Notes under the pieces: generated by a model
The model's database searches: none
Seen by the model: only the letters and a program-made list of their open reading frames with translations
What the model was told of the DNA's origin: nothing
Program-made: the position numbers and the translations under genes
Part shown: positions 27,801 through 36,467 of the stretch, in pieces
How positions within the stretch are numbered: the first letter of the stretch is position 1
How the letters are laid out: every line of letters starts with the position of its first letter
NCBI RefSeq assembly: GCF_009664975.1
Contig: NZ_WJXB01000010.1
Span: 124,001-188,000, forward strand
DNA length: 64,000 nt
From: Paenibacillus monticola
Lineage (GTDB): Bacteria; Bacillota; Bacilli; Paenibacillales; Paenibacillaceae
Direction of reading: 5' to 3'

Positions 27801-28937
27801 ATCGACCAGCCCACGGCCAGATTTCTCTATTCGATAACGTTCGCCGAATTCGATCACCGTCTCGGCCAGCTCATCCATTAGCGGAGCTGCTTCGTGTAAT
27901 TCGGCCAGAAAGACAGCTGCAGGACGGCCAAATAACGCCTTTTGAAGCTCCAATATACTCTTCTTGACGCTATCGCGCAGCTCTTTAACAGCTTCCTGAA
28001 GTCCGGGATCAGTAGAGTCTTTCTTGCAGGCTTTGAGCTTCCCGAAAGATACCTCCATAAAAATATCGTACAGCTCTGCCCAAGGCCGCTGATTCACAGC
28101 ATCCGTGAGCTCTCTAACCATCACCAGATCAGCCGCTAAATTATCAGCATAAGGGGCTGGGCCACCCGGCATCAAGGCAATTTCCTGACCCTGCATTAGC
28201 TGGCTTATTGCCCCGGAGAGTGTCAACTTAGCTTCCTCTAGAATGCTCTGTACCCATGGTGTCTGGCTCAAACTGTCTGTATCCGGCAGCGAGAAATCGG
28301 CGGCAGTATCGCGCAGCCACTGGGCTGGCCAGGGATGGCTGCGGGCAAAATCATGCAGCCGCTGTATTAGCGCATGCACTGCATCATCGCTCCGCTCTCC
28401 GCTGAACCAATCGGCTAGCCTAACAAAGACAGTGTCTTCTCCGTCCTCGCTCACTACGCCATACTTCTCTTCCAGCAGTTCCTCCAGCAGCTCCTGCCGC
28501 ATCATTTCGGCCTCATGCTCATTTAAGATACGAAACCCGGGGTCAATCGGGATGATCTGATAATACCGGCGAATCACTTCCATACAGAAGGAATGCAGTG
28601 TCGTAATGGAGGCCTTGCCCAACAGAGCAAGCTGACGGCGCAGATGGTCATTCTCACCATTGTCTTCCAGCGCCCGATCCAGCGCTTCTCGAATCCGCTG
28701 GCGCATTTCAGCTGCGGCGGCTTTGGTAAAGGTGGCAACGAGTAGCCTATCCACGCTAAAGCCATTCTCTTCCTTGCTGATTTTGCGGATAATCCGCTCC
28801 ACCAGTACCGCTGTCTTGCCGGAGCCTGCTGCCGCCGCTACCAGGATATCATCACCGCTCTCGGCGATGGCGCGCCATTGGTCATCACTCCATATGCTGC
28901 CTTCCGGTTTAACTTCTATTTCAGCCTTCATGCTCAC
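24849..28937 (-). CDS. addA: Helicase-nuclease AddA
   Basis: Helicase plus nuclease subunit of AddAB, which processes double-strand ends for RecA and stops at Chi. 1362 residues from the GTG at 28937, whose GTGA overlaps the addB stop and has AAAGGAGG 9 nt upstream. UvrD-type helicase: Walker A AAAAGSGKTAVLVERI, motif II VLLDEYQDTN, motif VI region MRVLYVGLTRPRDKM; C-terminal RecB-like nuclease with LLDYKTDTV. An acidic/serine-rich insertion lies around residues 760-800. Confidence 0.97.
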   Translation of the reverse strand: MSMKAEIEVKPEGSIWSDDQWRAIAESGDDILVAAAAGSGKTAVLVERIIRKISKEENGFSVDRLLVATFTKAAAAEMRQRIREALDRALEDNGENDHLRRQLALLGKASITTLHSFCMEVIRRYYQIIPIDPGFRILNEHEAEMMRQELLEELLEEKYGVVSEDGEDTVFVRLADWFSGERSDDAVHALIQRLHDFARSHPWPAQWLRDTAADFSLPDTDSLSQTPWVQSILEEAKLTLSGAISQLMQGQEIALMPGGPAPYADNLAADLVMVRELTDAVNQRPWAELYDIFMEVSFGKLKACKKDSTDPGLQEAVKELRDSVKKSILELQKALFGRPAAVFLAELHEAAPLMDELAETVIEFGERYRIEKSGRGLVDFSDLEHYCLQILRHPDSLPGSSLPSDAAMEYRAQYDEVLLDEYQDTNSVQEEIVRLISREAPGNRFMVGDMKQSIYRFRLAEPGLFLEKYHSFSTKSVNASGSDSESSTGSVIDLARNFRSRREVVNAVNMIFQQIMNETVAEISYDERAELVYGANFPGTEDKGPDTNFAPELLLIDRGKNATGKAEEALEDGEDAPQESEVIESETAQLEARAIARRISQMTGMTGGSPLLIYDKGLKIMRPVIYGDIVILLRSARIWTPLMIEELRLEGIPAYGDQNKGYFQATEVEIALSLLKVVDNPQQDIPLAGVLRSPVVGLGEEELATVRLCSQGSFYEALQAAVKEQGQAVGVGDSEVAATTENAFEASVASEVDSSSNLSEINAAYEEEKASGILPSIAPKLRRKLQYFLNQLESWRNAARQGSLSGLIWRIYGESGYLEWVGGLPGGFQRQNNLKALYDRAVQYENDTSARGLFRFLVFISRLRENGGDLGVAGGSDEEGNGVRIMTIHKSKGLEFPVVFLAGMSKPFNRQDLYSPFLMHKELGFGPRFVERDTRVSYPTLPFLAINRRSKLELLAEEMRVLYVGLTRPRDKMILVGTVRDLPRKIAGWSAIQSREELLLPDHLLARGRCYLDWVGPALIRHPRATILRKLAGSEGTVSTVLHTDISNWSISVLDATELSTGAFLSKEGSGKDEERQLVLHALQRGEAAPSGGTEAGREVARKLNWRYPYAAASGIPAKTSVTELKALLSMQEQPSFDLLEEGELAAQRIGGRSVANADSLHLRRPKFMEKRSLTSAERGTAYHTVMQHIPLEGPVDHTVVEETLARLERVAIVTAEQTEAVVPEQVEGFYKSELGQRLLASTWKRRELPFSYMVPASEAYQGLSFLDEAVSKFSSAPENDAKAEAVLIQGVIDCLFREGDRLILLDYKTDTVLEHPNALDDLKDKYRFQLELYGKALNDILGEPISELWLYFFDGGHAVSL

Positions 28938-31900
28938 AGCGTAGCTCCTCCTTTGCGGGACAGCAGGTCCCAAATGATATCCTTGCCTGGCTTACCAAGA
29001 TTGTTATAATCATTGCCTTCCACCGCTTCATCGAACTGGCATACCGGCCGGTAAGAGCAAAAGGTACAAGCCGTCTCCTGTTGAATACGGTAGGGCTGAA
29101 TCTCTACATTTCCATCTGTAATACGGGTTCCGATGTCTGAAATCGTACTTCGCACAGAGGACAGCAAATGTCCCCACTGCTCCGGAGTGGCTACTGAGGC
29201 ACTGCTATAAAAACTGCCATCGCTCTTCAGCGCGACTGGTACGATTGAGGAATACCCTTTGTCCAGACTGGTATCCATCAGGGAAACAATCTCGCGGTCT
29301 GCTGTCAGCAGCCCTTTCATCTTGAAGCGTTTCAGCAATTCCTGCTCTGCCTGCTCCCGATTCAGCCCATTGGGTGAGGTAAGTAGAGGGTCATGCACAT
29401 GGAAATAGAGCGTCCCGGCAGGAAGCGCTGGGCGGCCCAGCCATTGTTCGGAATAGGTTAGCAATACATCTAGATAAGTCAGCATTTGCAGGGATAAACC
29501 ATAGTAAACCTCATGGAGCTTAAGATCCTTCTGGCTCGATTTATAGTCAATTACCCGCAGCAGGATACCATTTGCCCCTTCGGCCATATCCACTCGGTCT
29601 ATCCGGCCCACTACCTCCATCACACAACCATTCGGCAAAGTTATTCTTAAGGGAGGCAAATCCTTGCCCGGCCCAAAATCAAGCTCCAGCCCAACCGGCT
29701 CAAAGCTGCCCCGACGCGCGTGCTCACCCAGAATAACTGTTGCTCTTCCAACGATATTCTTCAGCTTCCGGGAGATGTATCCATAACGCTTGGAACTTAA
29801 TAGAATTTCGCCCTGCAGCATCGGTGACAGACGATCCACTGTCTCTCCAGCCTCACGTCGACATTCCTCCGGTGTCATACTGCCCCAGCCGCGACCTTCA
29901 TGCTGCAACCGCTTCGCCATATCGCTTAATGCAGCATGGAACAGCTGACCAATATCAGGCGCTTGCAGCTTATACAGCTGCCGTTCCCTTAGTCTGAGAC
30001 CGTACGAAGCAAAATGGGAGAAGGCGCAGCCGACAAACTTCTCCATACGCGATACACTGCCACGTAGCGTTGTACCCCCATATAATCTAAGACTGGTTCC
30101 ACGCTTCAACTTGATCCCGTCGTTGCGGTAAAACAGCGAGCCCAGCAGTCGGTCCAGCTGTGGCTTACGCGCATCATTCGCTATGAACCAATTGTACACA
30201 TCCCACCATAGCTCGGGAATTTCTACTCCTTGACGCCATTGTCGCAGCTGCATAATCAGCATGCGCAAAGTCTGCTCCGGCTGAGCAACAAAACCCATAT
30301 GCATGAAATCCCCAGCATCTGCAGTCAGACCCGCTGGAGGGAAGCCTGCAAGGGAGTGCTCCTGTGCCGAGGGGAACATTTTATGTAAATGGCGAATAAC
30401 CTCGGAAGGCAGCAAGGGTTTCCCCTCTTCATCAGCAGATGCATAGCTGACCCATAATCTTCTGCTCGCCGTTGTCAGCGCGTTATAGATCAGAAAACGT
30501 TCATCCAAGAGCTTGCGGGAAGAACCCGGGGCCAACTCCATACCGGCGTTCTCCAGCACAGAACGTTCTCCCTCCGAGAGAATACCATCCTCTTTAAACT
30601 GAGCAGGAACAACGCCTTCATTAAATCCTAGCAAAAAAGCATATTTCACACCGGATGTGCGTGTCCGGTCCATATTCCCAATGAGTACCTGATCGAGCGC
30701 AGGCGGAACAAGCCCCATCTTCAGCTCGGCAAGTCCAGTTTCCAGCACACCGGCAAACACATCAAACTCTAACCGCTCATTGCCCATCATTTCGACAATC
30801 TGATCCAGCAGATCCAGTGTCGCGCCCCATAGCTGGCTATGTTCCCGTGCAGCCTCTGGCTGCCCCTTCTCCAAAGACTTTGCGCTCATAGCTTCGAGCT
30901 TGTGTGCTACATCCGTCTCTTGGAGCAAACTATAGACCGCAGTGCATAGCTCAAGACCGCTGCGGCTCTTCTTGACACGCTTCTCAAACGCGAACAATGG
31001 ACCCGTTATCGCTGTCCGACAACGCTCCATGGTCAGCAGCAGATGTTCATCTACCCCTCGGCCACCCTCCATCGATAGACTCGGAATACCTCTCCAGGAC
31101 CGTCCATCAGTCCAGCGGTACCCCTGTATACCGCAGGCCAGCACATAATTCTCCAGAACATCCATATCCTCACGTGTTAGACTGTGGTCCAGCGGAAGCA
31201 GCAGATCGGTCTTCACGCAACGGAACACATCCTCATAACGCCAGCGGCGACGCACCACATCCAACGCAGAGCGAATAAACTCGATGAGCGGATGATGCAG
31301 CTCATTTACTTTTTGATCCAGAAAGAATGGGACTCCGTAATCCTGAAAGAGCGGTGTCACTAGCTGCTCATAATCACCAATATTGCGCATGAACACCGCC
31401 ATATCGCTGTATTTTGCCCCTTCGTCCCGCGCCAGTCTGATCATTTCGCGCAGCGCTCCCTCAACCTCCGCTCTACGGGAGGCGGCTGCACCGATCGAGA
31501 CAGCTTCAGCTATTTGTGCATCTTCTCCGTACCAGCGAGTCCGATGGTCGTAGCCCTGTTCCAAATGGGCAAGCACGGGAGACAGTGCGAAGCGTGGAAG
31601 AATAGGCGGGCTCAGCAGCTCGTCCCAGATCTCCACACCCAGTTCCTCCGCTATTCCGCGCAGCTTGATATAAGTTACCGCCGCAGGATGAAAGAGCTCC
31701 AACTCATGCGGCTGTTCCCCCTGAGGGTATGTCCGGTCAAGCGTAAGCGACACGGTCAGCTTGGCCGCGCACAGCATTAATTCGCGCAGCACAACAAATT
31801 CCTGTGGAGTAAAACCATGAAAGCCATCCACCCATATTTCGGCGCCACGAATGTAGGAGGACTCTGGGATATGCTCTGCCAGTTCAGCCAAACGGTCTTC

Positions 31901-32446
31901 TTCGTCAATATACAGCCGTGACATTTCCTGCTCCAAGTCGCTAAATACAAGTTGTAAATCATCCAGCTTCCCCGCGAGAATTGGACTGCCTCCAATCGTA
32001 TTCCGCATTCTGGACAATTGCTCGTCCAAATCGGCGGCACCTAGACAACACCGTTTCATTTCTGTATGCAATTGGCTAACCCGCTCTACAAAGCCTGGTC
32101 TGTCCGCAGAAGCACCAAATAGCTTCAACTCCTCTTTGCGGCGGTTGATGATTCTATAGATCAGCATCTTCTTGCCTTCTTCACTGATGGGCAGACTCGC
32201 GCTGCCCCCCGTTTCCTGCTTCACCCGGTAGGCGAGACGAGAAAAGCTAAGCGTCTGGGCCCGGATGCTTCCCTTGGCATTCCCAGCGCTCAAGAGTCCC
32301 CGTTCCGCACCAAAAGAGCCCTGCTCTGGAACAAGCACAATAATCGGCATCCCTAGCGGCTCCTGCTCTAAGGAGGCGGATACCGACTCCCATATCTTTG
32401 TTGTCTTACCGCTGCCCGAGCGGCCTATTAAAAAGTTTACCGGCAT
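28934..32446 (-). CDS. addB: Helicase-nuclease AddB
   Basis: Second nuclease subunit and Chi recognition subunit of AddAB. 1170 residues. N-terminal Walker A IGRSGSGKTTKIW; C-terminal nuclease with GRIDRVDM and VIDYKSSQKDL. The Fe-S cluster cysteines are seen as FVGCAFSHF near residue 810 and CTFCSYRPVCQF near 1130, the four-cysteine staple of the family. AAAGGAG precedes the ATG by 9 nt. First gene of the addB-addA-sbcD-sbcC unit. Confidence 0.97.
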   Translation of the reverse strand: MPVNFLIGRSGSGKTTKIWESVSASLEQEPLGMPIIVLVPEQGSFGAERGLLSAGNAKGSIRAQTLSFSRLAYRVKQETGGSASLPISEEGKKMLIYRIINRRKEELKLFGASADRPGFVERVSQLHTEMKRCCLGAADLDEQLSRMRNTIGGSPILAGKLDDLQLVFSDLEQEMSRLYIDEEDRLAELAEHIPESSYIRGAEIWVDGFHGFTPQEFVVLRELMLCAAKLTVSLTLDRTYPQGEQPHELELFHPAAVTYIKLRGIAEELGVEIWDELLSPPILPRFALSPVLAHLEQGYDHRTRWYGEDAQIAEAVSIGAAASRRAEVEGALREMIRLARDEGAKYSDMAVFMRNIGDYEQLVTPLFQDYGVPFFLDQKVNELHHPLIEFIRSALDVVRRRWRYEDVFRCVKTDLLLPLDHSLTREDMDVLENYVLACGIQGYRWTDGRSWRGIPSLSMEGGRGVDEHLLLTMERCRTAITGPLFAFEKRVKKSRSGLELCTAVYSLLQETDVAHKLEAMSAKSLEKGQPEAAREHSQLWGATLDLLDQIVEMMGNERLEFDVFAGVLETGLAELKMGLVPPALDQVLIGNMDRTRTSGVKYAFLLGFNEGVVPAQFKEDGILSEGERSVLENAGMELAPGSSRKLLDERFLIYNALTTASRRLWVSYASADEEGKPLLPSEVIRHLHKMFPSAQEHSLAGFPPAGLTADAGDFMHMGFVAQPEQTLRMLIMQLRQWRQGVEIPELWWDVYNWFIANDARKPQLDRLLGSLFYRNDGIKLKRGTSLRLYGGTTLRGSVSRMEKFVGCAFSHFASYGLRLRERQLYKLQAPDIGQLFHAALSDMAKRLQHEGRGWGSMTPEECRREAGETVDRLSPMLQGEILLSSKRYGYISRKLKNIVGRATVILGEHARRGSFEPVGLELDFGPGKDLPPLRITLPNGCVMEVVGRIDRVDMAEGANGILLRVIDYKSSQKDLKLHEVYYGLSLQMLTYLDVLLTYSEQWLGRPALPAGTLYFHVHDPLLTSPNGLNREQAEQELLKRFKMKGLLTADREIVSLMDTSLDKGYSSIVPVALKSDGSFYSSASVATPEQWGHLLSSVRSTISDIGTRITDGNVEIQPYRIQQETACTFCSYRPVCQFDEAVEGNDYNNLGKPGKDIIWDLLSRKGGATL

Positions 32447-32494
32447 TACGCAAGACTCCTTTACGTGGCGAAGAGATTTAAAGAGACTACTTAC

Positions 32495-32557
32495 AGGTGG
32501 AATCCACCTTTATAAATCTAATAATTCCTGCAACTTACTCATCCTCCAATTATACCA
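32495..32557 (-). promoter_or_regulatory. Extended -10 promoter and palindrome before addB
   Basis: Minus strand TGGTATAAT (32557-32549) is an extended -10 without a good -35. About 40 nt downstream, in the leader, lies a 15-bp odd palindrome AGGTGGAATCCACCT (32495-32509). It does not resemble a Bacillus LexA box. It could be an operator or a small leader hairpin. Confidence 0.55.
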
Positions 32558-32668
32558 TAACCTCATTTGAGAGAACATACGTTTGGGATTTTTTTCAAAT
32601 GAATGGAAATGCTAAAATCCTTCCTTGAAGGCTTCAGAGGCAATATACTTGAGATTCATCAAGGTAAT

Positions 32669-32883
32669 GATGTTAATATTTTGGTGAGAGGAATAAATTA
32701 ACATCATTGTCTGCTGTTAATTGGAGTCATGCAGCTCTTGGTAACTCATTAACAGCAGTTACTGCCTCTAATTCGTCAATTCATCACTAAAATTTGCTCA
32801 TCAGAGGAAATTAACAGCATTAATGGCAGTTAATTACCGAATTAAGCTTGAATCGGACAATCTAACGGCATGAATTGCCGTTA
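32669..32883. repeat. Tandem hairpin cluster with TTAAC-type arms
   Basis: In the addB-rlmI gap: GATGTTAAT (32669-32677) with ATTAACATC (32697-32705); CTGCTGTTAAT (32711-32721) with ATTAACAGCAG (32748-32758); a weaker one near 32810-32832 (TTAACAGC and GGCAGTTAA); and TAACGGCA (32863-32870) with TGCCGTTA (32876-32883). All arms share TTAA plus an RGCA-like motif. No gene seen in 32560-33050. Confidence 0.7.
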
Positions 32884-32892
32884 AACATGAAG

Positions 32893-32950
32893 GAGAGCTT
32901 CGCCATTCTTTTATGGACGATACCCGTTTATCGTGAATTACGATGCTAAG
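32893..32950. repeat. Copy of an interspersed hairpin element
   Basis: GAGCTTCGCCATTC, TTTTA, TGGACGATACCCGTTTATCG aligns with 41904-41945 (nudix gene leader), which reads ACGGCTTCGCCGTCC, TTTTA, GGGACGGTATCCGTTTCTTCG. Pairing is weaker here than in the other copy. Confidence 0.5.
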
Positions 32951-33050
32951 ATTTGAGGGTTCCTTTGACCGCTGCGCTGATAAAGACCGATTTCTTAATG
33001 ATAAGATATGTATAATTTGAAAGCAGTCTTTAAAAAACAACACTATATAC

Positions 33051-33084
33051 AAAAAAAGAAGAGCCTCTATATAGAGACCCTTCT
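33051..33084 (-). terminator. Intrinsic terminator after rlmI
   Basis: 28-nt hairpin (33057-33084) with AGAAG/CTTCT outer and TCTCTA inner pairing, followed by seven T on the minus strand. Confidence 0.9.
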
Positions 33085-33099
33085 AAGGTGTTTCCAGCT

Positions 33100-34512
33100 T
33101 TATTTATTTTTGCTCCGCACTTCAAATATAGCAAACTTCAAATAATGCCCCTCTTCGACGCCGAGGATCTGCGGATGGTCCTTGCCAGCGGCCCGCCATT
33201 CGATCAATCGCAATATCTTGCCGGCATCCTTCGCCGCGTCCGCAATAGTCTCCAGGAACAGCTCTGGCTGCATATGGTACGAGCAGCTTGCGGTTACAAG
33301 ATAACCACCCTCGTTAACCAGCTTCATACCATGCAGATTAATATCCTTGTAGCCGCGAACAGCTCCTGCTACGGCGCCTTTGGCTTTGGCAAAAGCAGGA
33401 GGGTCCAAGATGACTACATCCCAAGTCCGTCCGCCGCCTGCCGTCATCGGCTTGGCCGTATCGGTTTTGGTCGCTGGTTTGGCTCCCGCTCCAGTCGCAC
33501 CCGGAACCGTTGCCCGCTCCGAACGCTCCTCAATTCCCTTGACGTGATTGCGCAGGTAAGCAAAGGCATCATCTACCACAAACTCCACACGATCACTGTA
33601 TCCATTCAACTCCACATTGACCTTAGCGCTCTCGATGGCATGTGCAGATACATCTAAGCAGGTTACCTTCTTGGCACCATACTTGCAGGCGTGCAGCGTG
33701 AAACTGCCTGTGTGCGAGAAGCATTCCAGCACAGTTGCCCCATCCCAATAAGGGAAGGTGACATGTTTACCACTCTTGTTAACGGGCAGAATCTGCAGCG
33801 AGCCGTCCTCTGTGGCAATTTCCTGCAGGGTAATCCCGCTGCGTCCACCCCAGCCTTGCATAAGTGGAGCAATAGAGGCTCTATTCTCACGCTGGTCAAA
33901 AAAGTAACCCGTCTTCTGTCCCTCTTCGATATCAACGATCAGCTTCAAGCCATTTTCGCTTATCGTAACGTGGCGGGGACACTCCCCATACAACACGCCA
34001 GTCTTCTGCTCCAGGCCCTCTAGCTCACGAACGCTCACATCACTACGCTCATAAATGCCGCGTGGAGCCATAACTTGAACCAACGCTTCCACAATCTCGG
34101 CGCGATGCTTGTCCATCCCAAGCGTTAGCAGCTGCACAACAAGGATGTCGCCAAAGCGATCAACAATCAGTCCTGGCAGAAAATCTGCTTCCCCATAGAC
34201 TAGCCGATACGCATCAGCTCCTGGCAGAAAACGGTTTCTGTGCTGGTGACAATTCGCAAACCGTTCAGCGAAAAAGGCTGTATCCATTGCCGCTAGCGGT
34301 GCTTGAGAGACAATTCTTACCCGGATCTGCGAAGCTGTATTGTAATATCCAGTAGCAAGAAAACGCCCCTGATGGTTCAGTACATCCACCAGTCCGCCAT
34401 CCTCCGGACTTCCATCTACCGTTGCTATCTCCCCTGCGAAGACCCAAGGATGGGCCTGCTCCAGTCTTTTCTTCCGGTTGCGTTCTAAAGTAACTGATGC
34501 CAATAACTTCAA
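33100..34512 (-). CDS. rlmI: RlmI-type class I rRNA methyltransferase
   Basis: SAM-dependent cytosine-C5 methyltransferase of the YwbD/RlmI family (23S rRNA substrate known for E. coli RlmI). 470 residues, about 70 longer than usual. N-terminal PUA domain (residues 1-80), EGQKTGYFFDQRENR, SAM motif VLECFSHTGSFTLHA, catalytic region VVILDPPAFAK and TASCSYHM. Extra residues fall in two inserts, about 219-256 and 326-360; the second is Ala/Thr/Pro/Gly-rich and lies just before the catalytic motif. Substrate in this organism is inferred. Confidence 0.92.
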   Translation of the reverse strand: MKLLASVTLERNRKKRLEQAHPWVFAGEIATVDGSPEDGGLVDVLNHQGRFLATGYYNTASQIRVRIVSQAPLAAMDTAFFAERFANCHQHRNRFLPGADAYRLVYGEADFLPGLIVDRFGDILVVQLLTLGMDKHRAEIVEALVQVMAPRGIYERSDVSVRELEGLEQKTGVLYGECPRHVTISENGLKLIVDIEEGQKTGYFFDQRENRASIAPLMQGWGGRSGITLQEIATEDGSLQILPVNKSGKHVTFPYWDGATVLECFSHTGSFTLHACKYGAKKVTCLDVSAHAIESAKVNVELNGYSDRVEFVVDDAFAYLRNHVKGIEERSERATVPGATGAGAKPATKTDTAKPMTAGGGRTWDVVILDPPAFAKAKGAVAGAVRGYKDINLHGMKLVNEGGYLVTASCSYHMQPELFLETIADAAKDAGKILRLIEWRAAGKDHPQILGVEEGHYLKFAIFEVRSKNK

Positions 34513-34605
34513 CTCCCTATTCTTATAAAAATGGTTTTATACATGTCCCTTGTACTACATTCATATATTGGTGTACAACCCTCGTTCATAAAGGAGTCTG
34601 TCCCT

Positions 34606-35595
34606 ATGATCCGTGATCTGCTGTTCCCTGTCCTATATGGTCTCATCATTTTTCTGGCTGGAATGAAGCTGCTGGAGGCCGCAATGGCCAGACTGGCAGG
34701 TCCGCTGCTGAGAAAAAGTCTTGACCTAGCAACTGCTACGCCGTTAAAAGGTTTGATTGCCAGCAGCCTGCTGTCAGCCCTGCTGCAGAGTAGTACAGCC
34801 GTAACCGTGTTGACAATCGGCATGGTTAATGCCGGGCTGCTTACCTATGCCCGTACGCTTGGCATCATTCTCGGCAGCAATATCGGGACCTGCCTGACCA
34901 CGGAGCTGATCGGTCTGCAGATCAGCTCCGCTGCTTCACCACTACTGGCTGCCTCGCTCAGTCTATGGGCGGCGGCGGTCATCGCTGGCGAGCTGCCGAT
35001 GAATAACTCGCGGTTAGCGGCAGCTCGCCAGCGAATCGCCGAACCTCTCCAGTTCATCAGCCTGGCTGTTGCCGGGTTCGCGCTTGTCCTATGGGGCATC
35101 GCTGTAATGCAATCGATCGGCCCCGCGCTGCAGAGCAGCGGCCTGTTCGAGTGGTTCCTGGACCACGCCGCCACAAGCGCGCTATGGGGACTCGCCGCCG
35201 GGGCCTGCCTGACCGCCCTGCTGCATAGCAGCGCTGCGGTCATCGCCATGGCCATGGGCGTAGCCGCTTCCGGGGCGATGCCGCCAGAGCTCGGCATCGC
35301 CATCGTGCTTGGCGCCAATATTGGCACCTGCGTCACAGCAGTCATCGCCTCGATCGGCGGCTCACCTTCCGGCGTCTTCGTCGCCTGGTCGCATGTTGCG
35401 CTTAACGTTGGCGGTGCGCTGCTCTTCTTGCCTTTTACCGCTCAGCTGCACAGTATATCGTCATGGATCGGCGGCGGCCCCGCCTCGCAAATTGCCCACT
35501 CCCAGACTATCTTCAATGTTGCCTGCTCGCTTATAGCACTGCCGTTATGTTATCTGCCTATATGGTCTAGGCTGGAAAAACGTCTTCAGACTTAA
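34606..35595 (+). CDS. yqeW: Na/Pi cotransporter family protein
   Basis: 329-residue membrane protein from the ATG at 34606 (AAAGGAG 9 nt upstream). Two inverted Na/Pi repeats with SALLQSSTAVTVLTIG / GSNIGTCLTTE and TALLHSSAAVIAMAMG / GANIGTCVTAV. There is no PhoU domain, as in B. subtilis YqeW. About eight hydrophobic helices. It is the only plus-strand gene in the first 62 kb and diverges from rlmI. Phosphate or another anion is the inferred substrate. Confidence 0.9.
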   Translation: MIRDLLFPVLYGLIIFLAGMKLLEAAMARLAGPLLRKSLDLATATPLKGLIASSLLSALLQSSTAVTVLTIGMVNAGLLTYARTLGIILGSNIGTCLTTELIGLQISSAASPLLAASLSLWAAAVIAGELPMNNSRLAAARQRIAEPLQFISLAVAGFALVLWGIAVMQSIGPALQSSGLFEWFLDHAATSALWGLAAGACLTALLHSSAAVIAMAMGVAASGAMPPELGIAIVLGANIGTCVTAVIASIGGSPSGVFVAWSHVALNVGGALLFLPFTAQLHSISSWIGGGPASQIAHSQTIFNVACSLIALPLCYLPIWSRLEKRLQT

Positions 35596-35630
35596 CCCTT
35601 ATGTTCACGCTATCGTTGTACTATTATACT

Positions 35631-36467
35631 TCAATTGGGTTCAAAAAGGTTATAAAACCGCGATCCATCGTAAAATGTAATCACAGTCGAGGCAATAGCG
35701 ATCAAGGCGATCAGTCCCAAAGCGATATAATCTTGACTTGAGAACGGACGAGTCTTATACCAGGTTCGTTTCGTTTTGCGGCCGAAGCCGCGCAGCTCCA
35801 TGGCCGTGCTAATCTTATCTATCCGCTCAATACTAGTTAGAATTAAGGGCATTAGAATCGAGATGATGTTCTTCACCCGTCTGGACAGCTTTTCTTTGCG
35901 TGAGATATCAATCCCACGCGCCTGAGCAGAGAACGATATGTTCTCATAGTCGCGCTGAACATCTGGAATATAACGCAGAGCGAGCGATACAGAATAAGCA
36001 ATCTTATAGTTAACTCCCAGCCGGTTTAACGAGGCGGCAAATTCACTAGGGTCTGTGGTCAGCAGAAAAAGCAGCGCCATTGGAAGGACTACGGCATATT
36101 TTAACGCAATATTGAATTGATAGAACAACTGCTCCCACGTCAGGGTATACCTGCCTGCAAGATGAACGATATCATGACGCGAACCATATATACGCACTCC
36201 CTCCAAAGGAGAAAAGATAAAGATAGCCAGTTGATTCAACAGAAAAAAGAGCAAAATCAAAGACAATACAAAAGCATAGTCCCGAAATTTAACCTTGGAG
36301 AGTATAAATGGAAATAGACTGAACACCAGCATCACTGCCAAGCATCTGGTATCGTATGTAATCATTGCGGCAACGGACCAAACTACGAAAATGATCAGCT
36401 TGGTAGCACCTGTGAGGCGATGAATCGGTGAATCCTGCTTTGTGAATGTTAGCATATTGGCTTTCAT
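35631..36467 (-). CDS. ECF transporter T component
   Basis: Energy-coupling transmembrane subunit, 278 residues, about five to six membrane helices. The two coupling-helix motifs are present: AQARGIDI and MELRGFGRK. The start ATGA overlaps the stop of the ATPase gene upstream. Works with the fused ATPase (36464-38170) and the S component (38282-38842). Confidence 0.93.
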   Translation of the reverse strand: MKANMLTFTKQDSPIHRLTGATKLIIFVVWSVAAMITYDTRCLAVMLVFSLFPFILSKVKFRDYAFVLSLILLFFLLNQLAIFIFSPLEGVRIYGSRHDIVHLAGRYTLTWEQLFYQFNIALKYAVVLPMALLFLLTTDPSEFAASLNRLGVNYKIAYSVSLALRYIPDVQRDYENISFSAQARGIDISRKEKLSRRVKNIISILMPLILTSIERIDKISTAMELRGFGRKTKRTWYKTRPFSSQDYIALGLIALIAIASTVITFYDGSRFYNLFEPN

